Below, one piece after another: positions 61,200 to 64,000 of a DNA stretch of 64,000 nt. Below the pieces are notes generated by a model. It saw nothing but the letters and a program-made list of their open reading frames with translations, searched no databases and was not told the origin of the DNA. Position 1 is the stretch's first letter. Each line of letters starts with the position of its first letter. A program made the translations under genes and the position numbers. The DNA lies in NCBI RefSeq assembly GCF_014646895.1, contig NZ_BMOD01000026.1:1-64000 (forward strand), read 5' to 3'. This DNA is from Deinococcus roseus. Its GTDB lineage: Bacteria; Deinococcota; Deinococci; Deinococcales; Deinococcaceae.

Positions 61200-62358
61200 G
61201 GATCAAATCCTGCTGCACCGGGGTGGTCACCAATGCCGCCCCTTCCTGCAGGACCACGTTGACTTCACTGCGGATGCCAAAATTCCGTTCTGGCAGGTAA
61301 ATTCCAGGTTCGATGGTGACGGCCAGATGGGGCAGCAAGGTGCGGGTGTCGCGGGTCTCCAGATCGTCCAGGTTGGCGGTGGGACCATGCAACTGTACCC
61401 CCAGGCTGTGCCCCAGACGGTGGGTGAACGCCTCTCCGTATCCTGCTTCGTTGATCAGGCTGCGGGCTGCAAAATCCAGTTCCCAGCCCTGTTTTCCAGC
61501 CTGGATGTGCTGCAAGGCAAGGTCACGGGCAGCCTTGACGGTTTCCCAGGCCCGCAGAAAGTCAGCATCTGGCTCACCATAAAAACCCATCCAGGTGACA
61601 TCGGCGTAAGGACGGCCCTCTTCCTGACCCCACAGATCCAGCAGAATGCAGTCCCCTTTTTGCAGGATGCGGTTGCCTTCGGGATTGGGAGCATAGTGGG
61701 GGTCTCCTGCATGGGCTGCAAACCCCACGATGGGTGGATGGTCAAAATGCAAACCCCCACGCCTGAGTTCCTCGCTGATCACTGCCTGCACGGAAAGTTC
61801 ATCCACAGGCTGATCCAGACGCACCCTGGCCCGGATGAACTCAAAAGCAGCATCTTTGGCGTCCATCAGGACCTGAGAGGCCCGCTGGTGGGAAACCAGA
61901 TCCTCGGCAGACCATTTGAAGAAATGCTGCAGCAGGTCAGCACTGCTGACCACCTCTACGCCCAGAGCCCGGATGCGCTCGATGGTGCCTGCATCCACCC
62001 GACCCACATAAGGCACACTGCCCATGGGGCTGTACTCCATGGCCACCTTCATGCCAGGTTTCAGCAGGGATTCCAGCAGGGGTTGCAGATCTGCATGGCC
62101 CCGGTAGGCCTGCAGGTTCACCTGCCAGTCCTGGCTTAAGGTTTTCCAGGTGCCCCCTTCAATGCTGTTGTGCAGCACCAGCACCGGTCCCTGACTGGGC
62201 ACCCACACAAAAAAACGCCGGGTCAGGTGGGCGGTGGCTGGAATGTTCAGCACATTGAGGGTGAGGGGATTGAGGCCCTGAAAGTCATAAAAAAGCCAGC
62301 CATCCAGCTGCTGGTCGGTCAGCAGTTGCTGAATCTGTTCAAAGGAAGGACGGGTCAT
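61192..62358 (-). CDS. M24-family Xaa-Pro aminopeptidase-like protein
   Basis: 388 residues. An N-terminal creatinase domain precedes the pita-bread fold. Metal ligands are visible: two Asp in CILLDLWGQEEGRPYADVTW, His in FTHRLGHSLGVQLHG, Glu in VTIEPGIYLPE and Glu in IRSEVNVVL. Such enzymes remove N-terminal residues ahead of proline. ATG 62358 is preferred; GTG 62364 two codons upstream is possible. No ribosome site is clear. Confidence 0.9.
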   Translation of the reverse strand: MTRPSFEQIQQLLTDQQLDGWLFYDFQGLNPLTLNVLNIPATAHLTRRFFVWVPSQGPVLVLHNSIEGGTWKTLSQDWQVNLQAYRGHADLQPLLESLLKPGMKVAMEYSPMGSVPYVGRVDAGTIERIRALGVEVVSSADLLQHFFKWSAEDLVSHQRASQVLMDAKDAAFEFIRARVRLDQPVDELSVQAVISEELRRGGLHFDHPPIVGFAAHAGDPHYAPNPEGNRILQKGDCILLDLWGQEEGRPYADVTWMGFYGEPDADFLRAWETVKAARDLALQHIQAGKQGWELDFAARSLINEAGYGEAFTHRLGHSLGVQLHGPTANLDDLETRDTRTLLPHLAVTIEPGIYLPERNFGIRSEVNVVLQEGAALVTTPVQQDLILI

Positions 62359-62516
62359 GGGCACATTAAAACATTTCTGTTCTGGGGACTGTCAAAGGCC
62401 CACCCTCTCCACAGCAGAAGGTCTGTTTTCATCGTCACTTTCACAGTCACGACATGCTGTTCACATGTCGTGGTACGGTTCACAGTTGAAAACCCACAGA
62501 ATGCTACTCTGGAGTC

Positions 62517-62900
62517 ATGAGCACGACCCTCCAGAACATCAGCATTTCAGAAACCGGCGCCCTCAAAGCGCAGGAAATCCTTGAGCGCAGCAACAAGCCC
62601 GGTGCAGGTGTGCGGGTTTTCATCAAGAGCGGTGGATGCAGCGGTTACCAGTATGGCATGGCCATCGATGACCGCGAACTCGACGGAGACACCATTGTGG
62701 TGGACCGGGGCATCAAACTGATCGTGGACCGAATGAGCATTGAGTTGCTGCAGGGTTCACAGGTGGATTACGTTGAAAACATGATGGGAGGCGGTTTCAC
62801 CGTCAACAACCCCAATGCCACCAGCAGCTGTGGTTGTGGCCACTCTTTCCGCACCGATGGCAAAAATGCCGAAACCGGTGGCGGTTGCGGCAGCCACTGA
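62517..62900 (+). CDS. Iron-sulfur cluster carrier, IscA/ErpA type
   Basis: 127 residues. The HesB/IscA domain has its three conserved Cys: one in KSGGCSGYQYGMAID and two in SSCGCGHSF. A short extra C-terminal tail (DGKNAETGGGCGSH) adds one Cys. A-type carriers pass Fe-S clusters to target enzymes. TACTCT ends 6 bases before the ATG with no ribosome site, a clear leaderless case. Confidence 0.92.
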   Translation: MSTTLQNISISETGALKAQEILERSNKPGAGVRVFIKSGGCSGYQYGMAIDDRELDGDTIVVDRGIKLIVDRMSIELLQGSQVDYVENMMGGGFTVNNPNATSSCGCGHSFRTDGKNAETGGGCGSH

Positions 62901-62938
62901 AGGCAGAAGCTCCGTCCCAGTCCCTATCGAAACCTTTG

Positions 62939-62975
62939 CAAGACGGAACGCGGCAGTTCCGTCTTGTTGTCTTTG
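62939..62975 (+). terminator. Intrinsic terminator after the Fe-S carrier gene
   Basis: CAAGACGGAAC (62939-62949) pairs with GTTCCGTCTTG (62956-62966), followed by TTGTCTTT. The following 62976-63215 holds no gene that can be supported. Confidence 0.85.
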
Positions 62976-63216
62976 CCAGGAAAGCCCCTCTGCTGGCGGT
63001 CTCAACTTCTCACTTCTTAAGCTTTTGATGGAAATTCCTTCAAGATCTAAAGCCAGGGGGTTTGTTGTGGCGCGGGGGCCTGCAGATTTTTTGGAAGGAA
63101 CTCTGGGAAATTTGTGTGTGTCAGACAAGAACCACCAAATCCTGCCAGAAATGCAGGTGGATGAGTGTCCCATTGGATTCCTTTCAAGAAATGCTTAAGC
63201 GAAGCTGATTGAGGAT

Positions 63217-63294
63217 TTGACATTCCCTACTTCAACCATGTTAGAATCGCGGAAGTAGACAACTTTATACTGGCGTCATTTTTAGCGCCGGTAT
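63217..63294 (+). promoter_or_regulatory. Promoter and leader hairpin of the solute-binding protein gene
   Basis: TTGACA (63217-63222) and TAGAAT (63242-63247) are 19 bases apart, a little long. In the leader ATACTGGCG (63267-63275) pairs with CGCCGGTAT (63286-63294), ending 22 bases before the start. It may protect the mRNA of a highly expressed transport protein. Confidence 0.55.
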
Positions 63295-63315
63295 TCACTG
63301 CTACAAGGAGGATGT

Positions 63316-64000
63316 GTGAAGAAGACGATCATTTTAATGGCAGCGCTGATGTCTACCTCCCTCGCTGCGCCCTACGTTTTCCCTGCGAACCAAACCGTGA
63401 GTAAAACCGGTGATGTGAAAATGGGAGGAACCCTGCGTCTGGTCCAGCTCAAGGACTTTGACACCTACAACCCTTTCACCTCTGAGGGTCGTCCCAGCCT
63501 TCCTGAGCTGCAGGACGCTGGTGGTCTGATCACCGTGGACCCCAACTCCGGGGACTACGAGCCTTACATGGCCGACAAGATGACCATCTCCAAAGACGGC
63601 AAAACCTTCACCTTCACCCTGCGCCCCGAACTGAAATGGTCCGACGGCCAGGCCATCACTGCAGACGACTACCTCAGCACCTTCGCCATCTATGCTGATG
63701 AAAAAGTCGGAGCCAGCCTGTACTCCTACCTGTACGAAGGCGACAAGAAAGTCACCTGGAAGAAACTGGGCAACCTCAGCCTCTCCATCACTTTCCCCGC
63801 CAAAACCGTTCAGAACCTGGAAACCATTTCCTACCTGACCCCCCAGCCTGACCACGTGTTCGGCGCTGCCTACCGTGCCAAAGGCGCAGACGGCGTGAAA
63901 GCCCTCTGGGATCTGAAAATGGATCCCAAAGACCTGGTCGTCTCTGGTCCCTGGAAAGTGGACAAGTATGTGCTGGGCGAGCGCGTGACCCTCAGCAAGA
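63316..64000 (+). CDS. ABC transporter substrate-binding protein, family 5 (peptide/nickel type), partial
   Basis: The first ~228 residues, cut by the window end. GTG 63316 follows AAGGAGG by 4 bases. KKTIILMAALMSTSLAAP is a signal peptide. GGTLRLVQLKDFDTYNPFTSEGRPS, LADKM-type YMADKMTISKDGKTFTFTLRPELKWSDGQAITADDYLSTF and VVSGPWKVDKYVLGERVTL are typical of the SBP_bac_5 family, which binds oligopeptides and similar solutes outside the membrane. Confidence 0.93.
   Translation, partial: MKKTIILMAALMSTSLAAPYVFPANQTVSKTGDVKMGGTLRLVQLKDFDTYNPFTSEGRPSLPELQDAGGLITVDPNSGDYEPYMADKMTISKDGKTFTFTLRPELKWSDGQAITADDYLSTFAIYADEKVGASLYSYLYEGDKKVTWKKLGNLSLSITFPAKTVQNLETISYLTPQPDHVFGAAYRAKGADGVKALWDLKMDPKDLVVSGPWKVDKYVLGERVTLSK

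Overview
The window looks like chromosomal DNA of a Deinococcus-type bacterium (inference). It opens with the last ~53 bases of a 16S rRNA gene followed directly by a terminator and an unrelated gene, so 16S is not followed by 23S, as is usual in Deinococcus-Thermus. Many genes have a TANNNT -10 hexamer ending about 6-8 bases before the start codon (leaderless mRNAs, common in Deinococcus). Two RNA leaders match the c-di-GMP-II riboswitch, a class reported mainly from Clostridia and Deinococcus. A B12-dependent ribonucleotide reductase, BTAD/TPR regulators and pyruvate phosphate dikinase fit the same group.

Layout. 1-9.2 kb: 16S end, a BTAD-NB-ARC-TPR regulator, a CutC-like protein, a riboswitch-controlled PAS-PAS-GAF-HD-GYP phosphodiesterase, a lactonase, a 45-residue basic protein and an MscS-type membrane protein. 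9.4-17 kb: an HD dNTPase pair, two tiny membrane-peptide genes, RtcB, a GNAT protein, RuvX and kynureninase. 17.2-21.1 kb: a second c-di-GMP-II riboswitch in front of a lipoprotein subtilase with a five-fold WW heptad repeat, then a TPR-GGDEF-EAL protein. 21.2-27.1 kb: penicillin-acylase-family hydrolase and NrdJ.

27.1-35 kb is an accessory island: an A+T-rich membrane/TPR gene, unknown pairs, two paralogous HTH regulators with divergently transcribed partners, a Fic protein, a tRNA cluster including a Glu-type tRNA gene broken by a 40-base duplication-insertion, and five same-direction copies of a short promoter-hairpin element (29800, 32007, 33168, 33518, 34858). That element is the best candidate here for something undescribed.

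35-46 kb: M3 peptidase, PAS-GGDEF protein, SRPBCC protein, M20 peptidase, lipid kinase, nucleotidyltransferase, aminotransferase, NfeD/SPFH pair and small proteins. 46.2-46.8 kb: three DnaA-box-like 9-mers spaced exactly 12 bp, then Arg, Gly and Pro tRNAs. 46.9-51.9 kb: a phenylalanyl-tRNA synthetase operon, pheS - polysaccharide deacetylase - pheT, behind a leader peptide with tandem Phe codons and a terminator/antiterminator. 52-64 kb: a second subtilase, BTAD-TPR regulator, astacin-like protease, PPDK, hexapeptide acyltransferase, M24 peptidase, IscA/ErpA-type protein and the start of a family 5 solute-binding protein.

The c-di-GMP genes form a theme: a degrading enzyme and a surface protease both sit behind riboswitches, and the protease is followed by a GGDEF-EAL protein whose EAL part lacks a catalytic residue.
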